This document shows, one piece after another, positions 25,422 through 36,559 of a stretch of DNA of 64,000 bases. Numbering within the stretch: the first letter of the stretch is position 1; each line of letters opens with the position of its first letter. Origin of the DNA: Rhopalosiphum padi (Eukaryota; Arthropoda; Insecta; Hemiptera; Aphididae); contig NC_083599.1 in assembly GCF_020882245.1 (NCBI RefSeq), positions 74,879,745 to 74,943,744 on the forward strand, read 5' to 3'. The translations under genes were made by a program, and so were the position numbers. The notes below the pieces were generated by a model, which was given only the letters and a program-made list of their open reading frames with translations, was not told where the DNA came from and searched no databases.

Positions 25422-26016
25422 CTATTTAATACTACTGTCATTAAACCAGGTTTCTTCGTCTGATTCTTTAGGACGTAATTTCCTACGGTTACGCTGGGGG
25501 GCCAATATACTTTGGGAAATTTCCCCTTCTGACTCGCTATTCTGTCCCGGAGCCGTGATTGAAATGTTATATTGTTGAGACGGCCCAAACATATCCGGCG
25601 ACAGAAAATATTGTTGCAAAATATTCTGTTGTGGTTTCGAGCTATGTTCGCCACCAGGTTGTAAAAAAAACTCTACCAAATCAGGTGATAGAATAACTGG
25701 CAACGGCTCATCATCATCATATAGTCCGATGACGTATTGCGGTTCTATTTCCATATGAGACAACGGGGAGAAAATCCCATATCGTTGCGTGTTATAACCG
25801 CTATCCCCGGATTGAGTCTGAAATAATTATAATATATTTTATTTTGTTATGAAAAAAAAAAATATATAAACTTATTATATTTCTACATACCTCAAAATTA
25901 AACATATTAATCATTTCACCCTGTTGATGATCGTGCTGTACCTCATACGCATAATCTGGTACAGGTGAGAGTTCCATGTTTGGGGAAAAAATCGGAGAAG
26001 AATTATCATTGGACAT
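25422..26016 (-). CDS. Two-exon orphan gene, 173 aa, acidic Ser/Pro-rich
   Basis: Exon 1 is 25891-26016 (ATG, 42 codons) and exon 2 is 25422-25817 (131 codons plus stop). The intron has GTATGT and TTATTTCAG ends. The join is in phase 0. The product repeats an SP-x-MEL-like motif (SPNMELSPVPDY; FSPLSHMEIEPQYV), contains SPDL and SPDM, is acidic, and ends in a basic RNRRKLRPKESDEETWFND tail. No Cys motifs, signal peptide or membrane segment. It looks like an intrinsically disordered regulatory or activator protein. It sits between two polB fragments, so it may be an accessory gene of that element. I do not recognise it. A possible upstream exon (about 26080-26203, donor GTAAGT) does not join in frame. 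Confidence 0.5.
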
Positions 26017-26529
26017 CTGAAATAAATTAATGTTTAAATACGAAATGAGAAATAAAACAGAATAAAATACTTACTTTTACTGGACGAATATTTCTCACTT
26101 TGAATATTATTAAAATTGAAATAATGTCTCGGAGACCTTATAGCAGTATTATGGTAAAAAATACCTGCCGAAGAACGGCTTTGACAGCGTGGTAAAATGT
26201 TCATGGCGCCTAAATTTTAAATAAAGAGCCCTTTCAATATATGATATGTTTTACTGTGAGGCGACTTCAAAATGACAATTGGAAATAATCACTGAGGGTC
26301 AATTTTATAAGTATTGTAGAAATTTGATCGCCTACGCCATGCATCCAGTCACCTGTATTATCGCAATGTGAATATTTTTTTTTTTTTTTTAAATAACAAT
26401 AGCAAATATAAATTCGGCAGGTGAAAAATGTTTGATTAAATTTTAAAATTGTATGCACCTATAAAACAAATAAATTAATAATTAAATAATAAACAATAAA
26501 TACAATTATTACCTTATCCAATATTAACC

Positions 26530-27029
26530 CCGCTTCACCGTTTCATTGCCCAACCATAACTGTAAAATAAATATAATGTATCACTTAAAACAAATAACAA
26601 TATATACATAAAGATTAGTTGCGTCCAAGTATACTATCCATGAATCAGGTTTTGTTGGGTCGTATTCAGGAATCATAATATTATTAGCCTTTGCATACCG
26701 TTTCACCGCCTGAGTCAATCCTCCCCGTATGCCTATAAATAAAAAGTTAATAATATATTTTTTTTTTTTTATGAAAATAAATAAATAAATATACCTTGTT
26801 CGAACATCATAATTTTATCATAATCCGACAAAAGTTCCAGCTCAACCTCTGTATATTTGAGCATGCAGTCGAACGACATTCCTGGCGCAGTATAATAATA
26901 ATTTGGATCCACCCCATACGTCTTCAAACATAAATTTCGAAAGTTTTCAAAAACGTCAACCAACAACATCACGTCAACTTTCTTTAACTTTAGAACTTTG
27001 CAGATGGAGCACTTGCACTTGGCCCCCAA
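26530..27029 (-). pseudogene. polB-family fragment, TPR and motif A region
   Basis: The minus frame has DVMLLVDVFENFRNLC, YYYTAPGMSFDCMLKYTEVELELLSDYD, an intron, then GIRGGLTQAVKRYAKANN and YLDATNLY (motif A). A YGWAMKR remnant lies beyond another intron-like gap near 26560. It is truncated at both ends. Around 27010-27055 it meets an unrelated sequence rich in GGGCCC. Confidence 0.7.
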
Positions 27030-27055
27030 TTCCTGAGGGCCCCCGGGCTCTGTAA

Positions 27056-28653
27056 GTTGTAGAAAATTATTTTTTTTAAATTTTATACAATAATGTATTT
27101 TCTAAAATTTAATACCAACTGTCAATGTTCAGACTTTAATTTATTCTTATCATTAAATTGTCTGTTTAATTTTGATTATTTTTGTCATTCCATACCCCAG
27201 TGCTAATAAGTCACAAAATATTAAAATAATAATAATAGATAATTGTTTGAACACCAGAAATATTTGATACCTAATAACTAATTTAAATTCTTTTATAATA
27301 AAATGTAAATAGAAATTGGTCATTTTTTATTTAATTTTAATTATATAGAATAAATTGTTAAATTAATAAGTTATAATAATAATAATAATAATAATATTTA
27401 TTGTCACCAAATTAACAATTAAAAACAATTTATGAGTAACAAACTAAAAATTACATTAAAATACATTGGTTCTCTTTTCAAAAGCTGAGCTTGTTATTTT
27501 CCATTTTTATAATTTTATCAAAGACTGAAATTAATTAATTAAAATTAAAATTTATATAATAAAATCCTTATTTTTAATATTTTATTATAGTATAGTTTTG
27601 TTATGTTATTTAATTAGTATAACATTGTCCTTAATTTACTAGACCCAGTAACTAAATTATATTTATAGTACATGAAATAATGTACAAATATTTTATGAGT
27701 TTAGAGATAGGTATTTTGGTATTTAACACTTTTAACATATAAATATTTTTTTATTATTATTAATATTTCCCCCCTTAATGTAGAATTTTTCTAGAACATT
27801 TTTTTGACTTGAGAGCCCCTAAAAAAATTGTGCACTTGGCCCTAATTTTATTAAATCAGGCTCTTATTACAGCATTATTTGAAGCATATTTTGAGGATTT
27901 TTGTGCATATAAATCTGGTCCCTAGTAATTAATTACTGATATTTTAATTAGGTAACTTGTAATTAATAATTAATTACTTTTTTTTTGATAATTTGCCCAT
28001 CCCTGATTATCTAAACAATGGCATATGCTTTTAATGATATTATTATTTTAAAGTGAGTTAAAGCTATGTAAAATATAACAAATTTAAACTGTTCATAACT
28101 CACTTTAAAATGATAATATCATTAAAAGCATATGTCATTGTTTAGATAATATTCTTACCTTTAGATTTTATAATAGGTAAATTTACTCTAATATTAAAGC
28201 TAACGTCACAAAATGTATTCTACTGAAAGAAAATTTGTTATGATGTACGTTAGTAAGACAGAGACAACACATGCGGGTATGGCGTCCTTTTAAACGGGTT
28301 AGAATACGTAAGTACAAAAAAAATAACAAAAATGGTCCTCCGCGCGGCATTATAGTAGTGTTGTGCGCATGCATATAAACGTAAAATCGCAAATTTCGGA
28401 AGGCCATTACTTCGAAACTAAGTGAGAGCGACAATTTCTGATTGCACCATCGTTCTTAACTCGATGAGTTACATAAGTTTCGATAAAAAAAATTCGAAAT
28501 GGCGAGGGGGTGCTAAACTGCAATTGTTCCCCAATTTGTTACGTTTTGTTATCATTTTATCATTATCATATCAATTTGTTATCACCAATTTGTGAAACAA
28601 TAAAACAATCGAAAAATTGCTTCGACCGATGCAAAGTAAACTTGTATACCAAT
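27056..28653. other. Non-coding stretch with a hairpin
   Basis: AT-rich, with a (TAA)n run at 27375-27405. GCACTTGGCCC occurs at 27014 and 27831, perhaps marking an old element. The long hairpin is listed separately. Open frames around 28183-28434 look non-coding. Confidence 0.45.
28006..28150. repeat. Near-perfect 55-bp inverted repeat (hairpin)
   Basis: Arms at 28006-28060 and 28096-28150 match at all but two or three positions, starting ATTATCTAAACAATG in each orientation. The loop is about 35 bp. It could be a fold-back MITE or a structured transcript. Confidence 0.8.
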
Positions 28654-29046
28654 TCAATCATATTTACATATTTTAAATCGAACAACTAGAAGTACCTTAA
28701 TTTTTGTCAGGCGCGTATAGCTATTTTTCCTATGTTCCACGTGTGTAAGACAAAGACAGAAAATCAACGCTTCCAATCCCCTTAATAAATCAGGACAATC
28801 AATATAATTATTTAGAAGATCATATACAAATAGGATGTCAGATAACTTATGCCTAACCTCACAAGGCTGAATATAAATAGAATTAGCTATTAATGAAGAT
28901 GATTCTCTAGAAATGGGTAAGTTTAAACGAAACACTATAGACTTGAGGAATTTATACTGAACATTCTCAACCAATTTATCAGTACAATTTTGAGCCCAGA
29001 TTATTGAACCGAATTCTGTAAGTGACCTAACAAGAGCCAAACTCAT
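28654..29046 (-). pseudogene. LINE reverse-transcriptase C-terminal fragment
   Basis: The frame has LVRSLTEFGSIIWAQ, then VENVQYKFLKSIVFRL and HKLSDILFVYDLLNN. These match the post-RT region of jockey/CR1-type LINEs (LVRS-LEYGS-IW, ERVQ-KFLRY). The RT catalytic core is absent. Confidence 0.7.
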
Positions 29047-29309
29047 AAATTATTTGTCTAAAATTGTATTTTTATTTATCGAACTACTCCGAAAAATATT
29101 CTGCTTCGGAATATGAAATTAAATTATATAATATACGTAAGATTGGTTATGTATGGATTATGGAATTATTAAAAAAAAATTTTTACCTTTGGCTAGCAGT
29201 AGCACGAATTCCTGAGTTGAAGACGTGAACATCGCACAAGAGCAAAATCATAAATGGCGACGTGGCGTAAATATTTTAAACAATTGGTCTTTTAAGATTT
29301 TACGGTTAG

Positions 29310-30176
29310 GAAATGCACCATGTAATATACACTGTTCCAACGCGTGCTGACGTCTAAAATTAGTTTTTTGCAATTCCCTTCCTTTTTCCTAAAATTAATG
29401 TTACATAAAAATTAGGATAATCATAATGTAAACTAATAATATAAATGTTCATTAAAATAATGTTTACCTTCGTCAATTTGCCTTTTCCTAAGCTGATCAC
29501 TAGCATGTGTACTGCGTTTGAAATATTTTACAACTTCTCGCACTTTTGATAAGAGATTTAATAACGAATCAGTGTTTTTTATTACGTTTTCAACCACAAG
29601 ATTGATTGTGTGTGCAAAACATGGAATGTGTTTTTCAACACCAAATAATTCTTTAGCTGCTTTCACCATGTTTGCCCCATTATCGCTAGTAATTCCTACA
29701 ATTTTTGATTTGTCAACACTCCATCTATTTAAACAATTTGATATTTCTCTGGATATGTACTCGGCAGTGTGTGATTGATTTAGTTCAATGACTACAAAAG
29801 TACCTGTTAAACAAAGATTTAATTTGGATTTCCTCCATCCTACCAAACCGGGTTATGATTAGTTAGTTATGATTTATCTAAGTAATTATTAGTTAATTAA
29901 ACTTACAGTATCGACAATTTGATTTGCCAAAACATCAAAATTGGTCTCTGCTGGCTCATCAACATTTGTTTCGCTTACATCAATACTTGAAGACATAGAA
30001 TTTCGGGGCACCTTTGTTATGCTGTCGATATTAACAGATGGATGTTTCCGTTTTATATGATTTTTTAGGTTTGTTGTGTTGCCACTGGTTTTAACGGCGC
30101 ATTTACATAATTTGCATACGCCACCGTCAGTGGATTTATCATAAAAATTCCAAAGAATGCTTTTTCTTGACGACAT
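29310..30176 (-). pseudogene. hAT transposase, BED-finger type (ZBED1-like), incomplete
   Basis: The first exon (ATG 30176) holds a BED zinc finger (LWNFYDK, CKLCKCAVKTSGNTTNLKNHIKRKH). A GTAAGT donor follows IVDT near 29917. A later exon (about 29846-29460) has the hAT core GITSDNGANMVKAAKELFG and IPCFAHTINLVVENV. Another piece (29395-29315) has LILDVSTRWNSVYYM. The stretch between BED and core, with the first catalytic Asp, and the C-terminal dimerisation domain are missing. Confidence 0.75.
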
Positions 30177-30693
30177 TGTAAATCACACTGACAAAGTGAC
30201 AAACACGAAAGTCAATATCACGTGGACGCCAGAAGGCAGAACCGCAGAACGCACGTAGACCCGTAGATGAAAAGACGAACAGTCATCAGTGAACAGATGA
30301 ACAGAGTAACAGTAGTATAGTCGACATAGGTATACTTATTTGGCCTCAAGCCCTCAATCGTCCCTCTTCATGATCGCTGATAAGACCGTTGTGGCCCATA
30401 GAATATAAATATTACTCTATGTTATGGCCTATCCATATCATTATTATCTATGCTTCGAAGTGACGCCGTTTACAATGTTACCAATCTCGAGGCTCGCGCT
30501 ATAGGAGCCGGGAACATTGTGGTGGGACTGGCATTTCAAATCGGAAATCGACAATCGTTTAGTTTTAGTAGTAAGGTCGTTTTACGTTTAGTGCCTTTGC
30601 CCATTAGTATAAAAGATTCGATACAATTCGATTCGATTCGAAACTACGTTTTTTGAAAAGTAATTTTTATTATTTTGGAAAAATACTACATAA
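30177..30693. other. Non-coding stretch
   Basis: Probable 5' flank of the BED-type hAT element. No terminal repeat was located with confidence. A plus-strand frame at 30450-30656 has no family. Confidence 0.4.
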
Positions 30694-31404
30694 CTACCGA
30701 TTAACCAATATTTCTTTATAAACTATATTATTAGTTTTTTCACCAGGGGCATAAATGTATAAGTTTTTTTCTGAGCTTACACGGGAGCAGGCAACATAAA
30801 ATTGTTCGTGAGTGAAGCATGGATCGCTGATGTCAATTCCTGCAACTTTCATTGTCTGTCCTTGTGCCTTATTAATTGACATAGCAAAACAAAGTTTAAC
30901 TGGAAATTGGACACGTTTAAATTCGAAGGGGTACTCGTTTGTTATCAATTCTCCAGTATCTTGCAATACGCTTTGTAAAATAGTATTATAAACAACTTGC
31001 TGATCGTTTGTTAACTTCGGCTCATTCTTCTAGATGTAATTTGAAAGTATATCATAATCATAAGAAGTTTCTGCAATATAAGCCCTATCTCTAAGAAAAT
31101 TATTATCATTATCATCAGTTCGTAACGGTGATTCCATGTTAAAATCAGACAGCTTCTTTCCAGATATTTTCAGAAGATCATTTTCTATTAATCTATATTC
31201 GTACGAACGATGAATTTCACTTACGCGTGTTAATGTATCATCTCGAGCTCTTAATACAATATCTCTCTTTGAAAATTCTTGGCCGACAATTAATATGGCT
31301 ACTTCATCAGTTTGAGGAGTATTATATCGACCACGATGCTCTGCTTGTGGTTTTCTGTCGGCCCTAATAACAATCTTAAATTCAGCTAGATTGGACGGCA
31401 TCAA
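30694..31404 (-). pseudogene. Helitron Rep/helicase remnant
   Basis: Two pieces in Helitron order: an N-terminal block (31404-31030; FKIVIRADRKPQAEHRGRYN, VAILIVGQEFSKRDIVLRAR, IHRSYEYRLI) typical of the Rep-side linker, then the end of a PIF1-type helicase (30966-30694; CFAMSINKAQGQTMKVAGID, FYVACSRVSSEKNLYIY). The large middle, with the Rep HUH motif and the Walker boxes, is deleted. Rolling-circle elements of this kind insert between A and T. Ends were not found. Confidence 0.8.
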
Positions 31405-31639
31405 ATCGAGTGCACTCTTAAAACTACGAATTAATGTTCTTTAAATAAATATTATAAATATTATTTATTATTCTAATAAAAATAAGTAGTTACTGGTGAA
31501 CCATGGTTCTATTAATTTTTGTATTATATTTATTTGTAATTATTCAATATTATATATATATAATGTTATATTATGCTTTAAAAACGCTGCTATATATACT
31601 AAATAGTTTTCTAACATTAACAACATCCTTTCTATGTTT

Positions 31640-31900
31640 TTATATAAAATTTAATAAAATATAAAAATTGTTACCCGGAGTCGCTGCTAGGTAAGGAACC
31701 ACTCTGTGGACAAACAATCCACATTTTGTTATTGGTTTTTTAATAATTTCTGTGAGGGTTTTTATGGCTATTTGTTCAGTAATTTTACCATATTCGGTTG
31801 CGTTGGTAGTCACATTTCCATAAATTATATTATGTACCATTATTTTGCATGATGTGTGAGGTCGCATCTTACATATTTTTCCAAAATTGGAGGCTCTCAA
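31640..31900 (-). pseudogene. YqaJ-type exonuclease fragment
   Basis: The frame RASNFGKICKMRPHTSCK, then ATEYGKITEQIAIKTL, CGLFVHRVVPYLAATPG follows the YqaJ/lambda-exonuclease fold, with an active-site E/Q and a final LAATPD-like block whose Asp is missing here (next codon Gly). Such genes are multi-copy in aphid genomes and linked to mobile DNA. Only about 86 codons remain. Confidence 0.65.
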
Positions 31901-32413
31901 GCGCTTTCGTCTTTCTTCAAACCACTTTTAGTTATTAGCTTGATTCCTAGTTTCTATTTCCAACGATTTTCTAAATGACTCAGAAAGTGTAATCGATAAA
32001 ATATGTTGTGATTTTTAATTTCAAATTCTTCATCAGACATACAATCATCGAGTGGTTCTGCAAGTCCATAATTTTCATCCGGGCCTTTTGATAAAATATA
32101 AATTTTGTTCACAATTAGTAGTCCTTAAAACGTAGCAAAAGTTACCAAATAAGTAGTCAAAATTAAATTTTATTTAGATTTAAATTTTTATTTATATAAT
32201 GTATCTAAATCATTTATATTTTTTTCTATAGATTAATTAAAATATATTGTATATTTAAGTACATAGGTACTTTATAACTTGTATATAATTTGTATGAACT
32301 ATGAATTCAATTAATATTTTTTATAATTTTTATAAATACCTGGGCTTTGCTTTGTTATATTTTTGTGAATCATACGAATATATTCATCACCGGAATTGAA
32401 TGATACTATAGCT
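31901..32413. other. Non-coding stretch
   Basis: AT-rich. Nothing supported before the hAT end at 32414. Confidence 0.4.
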
Positions 32414-33507
32414 CAGTGGTTCTTAACCTTTTTTAGTTCAGCGCCCCCTTTATCGTAATAACTAATTGCTAACGCCCCCTCGTGCAAAATCAAATTTTCT
32501 TCTTATAAATATATATATATTTGTATATTTATTTATTCATCAGTATATTATTACATTATTAATTAAACTATTAAAGTAAAAACTCTTATTTTTAGATTGT
32601 TATGATTATATTTTACACCCCTTAACAAAACAATTTAATAATTTACTATACAAAAAGATTTACTGAACCATAAAAAAAAAATTATAAAATATACAAATTA
32701 TACCTATCAATGACTGCCTTGAGCCTGATGAGTAGCTGCTAATTTAACGATGTCTGGTTTGATATTGGTAAAAGCTAAACGTAGATCACCTTTGTTGCAA
32801 ATGTCCAACCGATTTCTTTGTTTCGTCAAAAGCTGGACAACAACGCTGAATCCTTTTTCAACTAGATACGTTGACGGTAAAGAGAGAAGCAACGATTTAA
32901 CTTGTTGCCATAGTTGTGGATAAGTGTCTTTAAGCTTGATCCAGGCAAGCTCGTAACCGACCTGCTTAAAAACAAGTTGTGCCTCACAGTCGTGTTTAAG
33001 ATCGATAAATTCCATTTGTAAATGAAGTTCGAGATCTTCCACAGATTCAAACGAAAATGGATCTAAAATCCAATTACAGATTTGTAACTCAAGTAGATCT
33101 TGAAATCTTGATTTCATGTCTTTTTTGAGCTGCAAAATATGATCAGTGAAAATTAGAATTTTGTCTTCTGGAATTAAACCATTTGCGTCTGAACATGACT
33201 TGAGATTCGGAAACTGAATCAGTTCTTGACGATTTATGTTTGTTCTGTAAAGATCTAATTTAAAAATGAATGAGGAAATTATTCCTTTGGCTTTAATAAA
33301 GTTCATCTTATTCCCTTGAAGCTTCAAATTGACTTCATTCATTTTTTCAAAAATATCTGTGAGGTACCCAATCTCAATTTTTCGTTGCTTCAAATTTTCT
33401 TTTAAGACAGGATCAATTTTATCGAGAAATTCAATGATAGAGTCAAATAATGCAAAAAAAACGACACAAACATTTTCCTTTGGAAAGCCACCTAAAGCGG
33501 CCCTCAC
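32414..33507 (-). mobile_element. Charlie-type hAT element, 5' truncated
   Basis: The left end CAGTGGTTCTTAACCTTTTT is the classic Charlie/ZBED-type hAT terminus, with the common AGCGCCCCC block just inside. The opposite terminus is missing. The transposase frame stops abruptly at about 33507, where short GGTCAGTA repeats begin. Confidence 0.8.
32707..33507 (-). pseudogene. Charlie-type hAT transposase, C-terminal half
   Basis: About 266 codons open, from DIFEKMNEVNLKLQG through LKKDMKSRFQDLLELQICNW to the dimerisation domain YPQLWQQVKSLLLSLPSTYLVEKGFS and QRNRLDICNKGDLRLAFT. This resembles FAM200/ZBED5-like proteins derived from Charlie transposases. The BED finger and catalytic N-terminal half are lost. 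No internal stop in what remains. Confidence 0.8.
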
Positions 33508-33748
33508 ACGATCAATATTACTGACAGTATTTACATTACTGACAGTGTACTCCTCAAACGGTCAGTATAACGGTCAGTAAAAATTAGTGTCAATTCACAG
33601 TATTGATCTGTATTTACATTGTTCGGGTGTTCGTTTGGTCAGTAGGTTAAATTAAAGTAATAATAAAAAATTAATAAAATAATTTTTTATTTGAAAAACA
33701 ATAATTTTCTTATAATGGACGAAAATCGTCGTAAAGCGTGCATAGCAA
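33508..33748. repeat. Short repeats of ACTGACAGTA / GGTCAGTA
   Basis: ACTGACAGT occurs twice (near 33519 and 33537) and GGTCAGTA three times (near 33560, 33573, 33638), with TGTATTTACATTG-like blocks. Possibly a short element inserted into, or bounding, the truncated hAT. Confidence 0.4.
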
Positions 33749-34620
33749 TTATTTTAACGTTAAGTCTGCGGTCGTAAGGTTCCGCGCCAAGTCGGCCAAA
33801 CTCGACGCCATGAACCGACACGTATCGATAAACCTAATAGCGAACTCGTTGTTGATATATTTCGAAAACGAAATATACTTTTCCTCGCTATTAGGTATCA
33901 CCGATATCGTGTTGGTATCATATCCCAACTCGGTCACAATGAAATGCGCGTCGTAATTCGACAGATTGTGTAAAAAGCACGGAACGAATTTCGGCGTTCG
34001 TAATGCGAGGTTGCACGCGTTACACAGTTTTAAGAAAACGACCTGACAGGTGATCGTGATGTGCGACTTTGTGGTTACTCGAGGTAAACGTTTTCGCACA
34101 CAAGTCGCACGCGGTCTTGACTCCATGCACACGCACATCCTCAACAGACATTACTATCGGCACGTTGGTCGTCTTGAGCAATTTACATATTCTGTCAGCC
34201 ACGTCGGTGACGGCCAGCACAAATCGTTTGGCGACATCGTCGGCGGACTCGGAACCGCGATAAACAGTCGGAGTCCGCGCGATACCAAACTGTTCGAGCA
34301 GCTCCGCCGGTACACCGTCCGCAACTACTACCAAAAATCCGTAACTCATCGGGTGATGCGAGTGCAGCGCGGAGGTATTCACCCCGTAGTGCTGCGTTGT
34401 TTTCGGCAGGAAGGCCTCGAAATCGGCGTACAAAACGAACGGTAAGCGTTGTGTTTTGCGTAGCACGTCGAACTCGAGCGTTGTCCCCTCTGCCGGCATT
34501 ACGGGTAAGATTGGTTTGTGCGTACTGCACACCAGATGATGCTGCGCGAGCGCCTCCTCGCCGTGTAATTTATACCTCAAAGGTTGATCGTCGAAACTGG
34601 TGAAATACTTTTTACAAAAA
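33749..34620 (-). pseudogene. polB-family fragment C, GC-richer copy
   Basis: The minus frame covers the finger-like CKKYFTSFDD, HKPILPVMPAEGTTLEF, the exonuclease motif YADFEAFL, the endonuclease VII-like HHDHLSGRFL/CNACNLALRTPKF, FVPCFLHNLSNYDAHFI, and IDTCRFM at the end. A one-base shift lies near 34030. It is cut by the jockey element at about 34625 and ends at 33749. Its GC content is visibly higher than that of the other copies, so it may come from a different lineage of the family. Confidence 0.75.
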
Positions 34621-34639
34621 AATAAACGGTGTATTATCG

Positions 34640-36555
34640 ATAAACGTTGCAGGGCATTCCAAGGAGCGTAGGGTGAAGGTGACTTAAGGGGATTTAGCTG
34701 GGTTTACGTTGATTTTCCAGTTGTGAAACCAAATGTTTAGCTCAGATAAGTGGTTTTGGAGTTTTTGAGTGGCTTGGATAGGATCGTTGTCGATAGCGAG
34801 AATAGCTGTGTCGTCCGCAAATGTACCTAGTAGAGTGTTTGGATTTAAAGGTAAATCACTGGTAAAAACATTGAAGTGGAAAGGGGCTATATCGCTGCCT
34901 GCTGTCGCTATTTGAGGTTGGGAAAGGACACTGTTGATTTTTGTGACGAATGTTCTTTGGTTTAGGTAAGATTTTATTAGTAGGTAGTAGGGAGCGGGTA
35001 AGAAGGATTTAAGTTTGACAAGAAGGCCTGGATGCCAAACACGGTCAAAAGCCTATGCAATATCGAGGAAGATTCCAAAGCAAACTTGTTTGCTCTCGAG
35101 TGCTAGCGATATGTGGTCAACGACTCTGTGCAGCTGATGGACCGTGGAGTGATTTTTTTGAAACCAAATTGAAAGTCAGGGATAATTTTGTTGTCTGTGA
35201 CAATTTTTAAAATTCTTTTCAGAAGTAGTTTTTCAAATAGTTTCCCTAGAACTGGAAGGAGGCTTTTAGGATGGTAGGAGGAAGGAGTTTCAGGAGGTTT
35301 GCCTGGTTTGTGAATAAGTATTATTTGGGCATGTTTCCAGATGGGTGGCATGTAGGAAAGGCGAAATATAGAGTTAAATATATATAATAATAGAACTATT
35401 AATCATGCGGTAGCTGTTTTAAGAATGGTACTGTAATGAGGTCGTAGCCAGGTGCTTTCCCGTTTTTTAAGCGTTTTATATGGGTTAATACTTCATTTGG
35501 GGTAGTGGAGTTTGCTGGCATTGAACGTGGTAGTGGGCTGTCTAGAAAGTCATGCACTCTGGAGGAGTGCTGTGAACTTGTTTGGGTATCATGAATACTG
35601 TAGCCAGGTGCTCAACAAAGACATGGGCTTTTTCAGCGTCGTCCATGATTTTTGAATTGCCGGGGTGGCGGAGTGGAGGGGTGGGTTCAATGTGGTTGAG
35701 GATTCTTTTAGTAGCTTTCTAAAGCGATCCATTTGATGGATCTAAGTTAGAAATGAAAGTATCGTAAGTTTGATTTTTATGATTTTGAAGTTGTCTTTTA
35801 AGTTTGTTTATTAGGTTATTAAAAGTCCACTTGTCATTAGGGTAGCCTTTAATTTGCCATTTGGCGCGAGCTTTTCTTTTTTGCCTAATAAGTGCTTTGA
35901 TATGGTCCGGGAGAGGGTATTTGTCCAAAATAGTGGGTGATACTGTAGAGTTATTGTTTTTTGAGTGGCAGGCCTGTTTGGCCGCTGATTGGATCATTTC
36001 GACAAAAGCTGATGAGGCTTGATCAAGATCTTGCGCGGTTTTAAGAGGTATGCCTAATTTTGTATTTATTTGTAAGTAGTTTTTGTACTGGGCCCAGTTG
36101 ATTGGGCCTGTAGTTAGTGAAGGTCGTTTTGGAGCTTGATTTATTCCACCGTCAATAACTAGTTTTACCGGAGAATGGTCAGAGGAAAGGTCAGTGATAT
36201 TAAATATAGAGAGAGACAAGTTGCTAGGGGTCGAGTGTATGAAGAAGTCTAGGATATCTGGGTGCCTGTTGGTGTGGGTAGGCCAGTATGTCGGCCCGAT
36301 GGAAGAGATTTGTGACCAAGTGCGATCGGTGAGAGTTTTGTGGAGAATTTTTCCAAAATGATTATGGCTGAGCCTACGTGAGCCGAGCCATCTGGGTGAT
36401 CAGCACGATAAATTGAATACCCAGGAAGTTTTAGTTGTAGTGCTTTAGTAAGATGGGTTTCTGTGATAAGTGCTATGTGGATACTGTGTTTTATTAGGAA
36501 GTGATGTAGCTCGTGTTTATGCTGGTTTAGACCATTTGCGTTTTTTTATTAATCC
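34640..36555 (-). pseudogene. Jockey-type LINE ORF2, broken
   Basis: Starting at about 36555 the minus strand encodes an APE-type endonuclease (ALITETHLTKALQLKLPGYS, then TDLSSDHSPVKLVI at 36180). A linker follows (GPINWAQYKNYLQINTKLG), then RT start blocks (MPPIWKHAQIILIHKPGKPP, KSLLPVLGKLFEKLLLKRIL, 35351-35103). Later RT similarity to 34640 is frame-broken, for example antisense of AFDRVWHPGL near 35040. The element appears 5' truncated and abuts the R1 element at 36555. Confidence 0.75.
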
Positions 36556-36559
36556 GGTT

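Noticed and set aside
28183..28434. 83-codon minus-strand frame rich in Leu/Phe
   Set aside because: No recognisable motif; probably chance.
34050..34603. Plus-strand frames opposite polB fragment C
   Set aside because: Antisense to conserved exonuclease and endonuclease blocks, with Arg/Val-rich random composition.
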